This document shows positions 63,725 to 64,000 of a DNA stretch of 64,000 nucleotides, piece by piece (position 1 is the stretch's first letter; each line of letters begins with the position of its first letter). The position numbers and the translations under genes are program-made. The stretch spans positions 124,001 through 188,000 of the forward strand of contig NZ_JAENHK010000008.1 in assembly GCF_016595215.1 (NCBI RefSeq). The letters are read 5' to 3'. Below the pieces are notes generated by a model that saw only the letters and a list, made by a program, of their open reading frames with translations, was not told the DNA's origin and searched no databases. Source of the stretch: Chryseobacterium paridis. Lineage in GTDB: Bacteria; Bacteroidota; Bacteroidia; Flavobacteriales; Weeksellaceae.

Positions 63725-64000
63725 TGGGTGTTGGGGCAATTGTAAGTTGTAAAATTGTAAAATTGCGAAATCGCAGAAGGGCAAAATCGCTTTGGTATTA
63801 TGCAATAGTGAAAATACTTCATCTCTTAATATTGTAAAATTGCAAAAGTGCTAAATTGTGAAATCGATTTTAGGTAAGTCAATAATACGGACCTTTCGTT
63901 TTTTAATGGGTGAAATTGTGAAATCGCGAAAGGTAAAATTGCTTTTTTATCAGCCAATAATAAAAATCTTCATTTCATAAACTAGACATCTAACTCTATA
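63725..64000. repeat. Low-complexity intergenic region of AAATTGTGAAATCG-type words
   Basis: Words such as GTAAAATTGTAAAATTGCGA and GTGAAATTGTGAAATCGCGA recur through about 63735-63955. They match the word family at 13945-14010. No ORF with coding character was seen up to the window end. Confidence 0.7.

Overview
The window looks like chromosomal DNA of a low-GC member of the Bacteroidota, most likely Chryseobacterium or a close relative in the Weeksellaceae. This is inferred from a starch-utilisation (Sus) locus, C-terminal type IX secretion (T9SS) sorting domains, Bacteroidota-type SPII lipoboxes, promoter boxes of the TTG-N(17-23)-TAnnTTTG type, almost no Shine-Dalgarno sequences, and short bacteriocin-like peptides with a leader typical of that genus. 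No rRNA, tRNA, CRISPR array, transposase or prophage was seen.

Layout. 1-9690: a Sus-type operon with the end of susC, then susD, a susE-like gene, a GH97 alpha-glucosidase, a GH13 amylase, a small NTF2-like secreted protein and a sugar MFS transporter. Two strong hairpins lie inside it. 9757-12837: a GMC oxidoreductase plus MFS pair, bracketed by two inverted copies of a ~100-bp palindromic element. 12850-15714: azoreductase with a divergent HxlR regulator, pirin and an FMN reductase. 15718-23334: purine synthesis genes purM, purN, purH, purD and guaA, with a lipoprotein alpha/beta hydrolase between purN and purH, and a promoter/micro-ORF/terminator module ahead of purM. 23586-28220: a large secreted glycosidase-like protein and a GNAT-nitrilase fusion. 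28379-30632 (minus): two small Cys-rich peptides with double-Gly-type leaders and a long rhomboid protease. 30774-39906: ABC1 kinase, DEAD-box helicase, SGNH hydrolase, lipocalin-like lipoprotein, iron alcohol dehydrogenase, HxlR regulator and dihydrolipoyl dehydrogenase. 40076-47627: PEP carboxylase, a T9SS-secreted subtilase, and a sugar-nucleotide group (DegT aminotransferase, galE, cytidylyltransferase). 47666-53571 (minus): TonB-dependent receptor-like protein, mltG, dapF, a Tyr/Asn/Gly-rich lipoprotein and pnuC. 53739-63666: amino-acid permease, YCF48-like protein, hemN, a membrane protein, a T9SS-secreted sugar dehydrogenase and fused secDF.

Functional picture. Starch is bound at the surface (SusCDE), cut by GH13 and GH97 enzymes, and the products are taken up by the inner-membrane MFS carrier. 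The purine genes cover five enzyme steps in close order. Secretion is represented by SecDF and by two T9SS cargo proteins. The least explained features are the twin Cys-rich peptides, the repeat-bracketed GMC/MFS cassette, the purM leader module, the (ATTG)n tract, and several promoter boxes that end 5-7 nt before a start codon and so suggest leaderless mRNAs.
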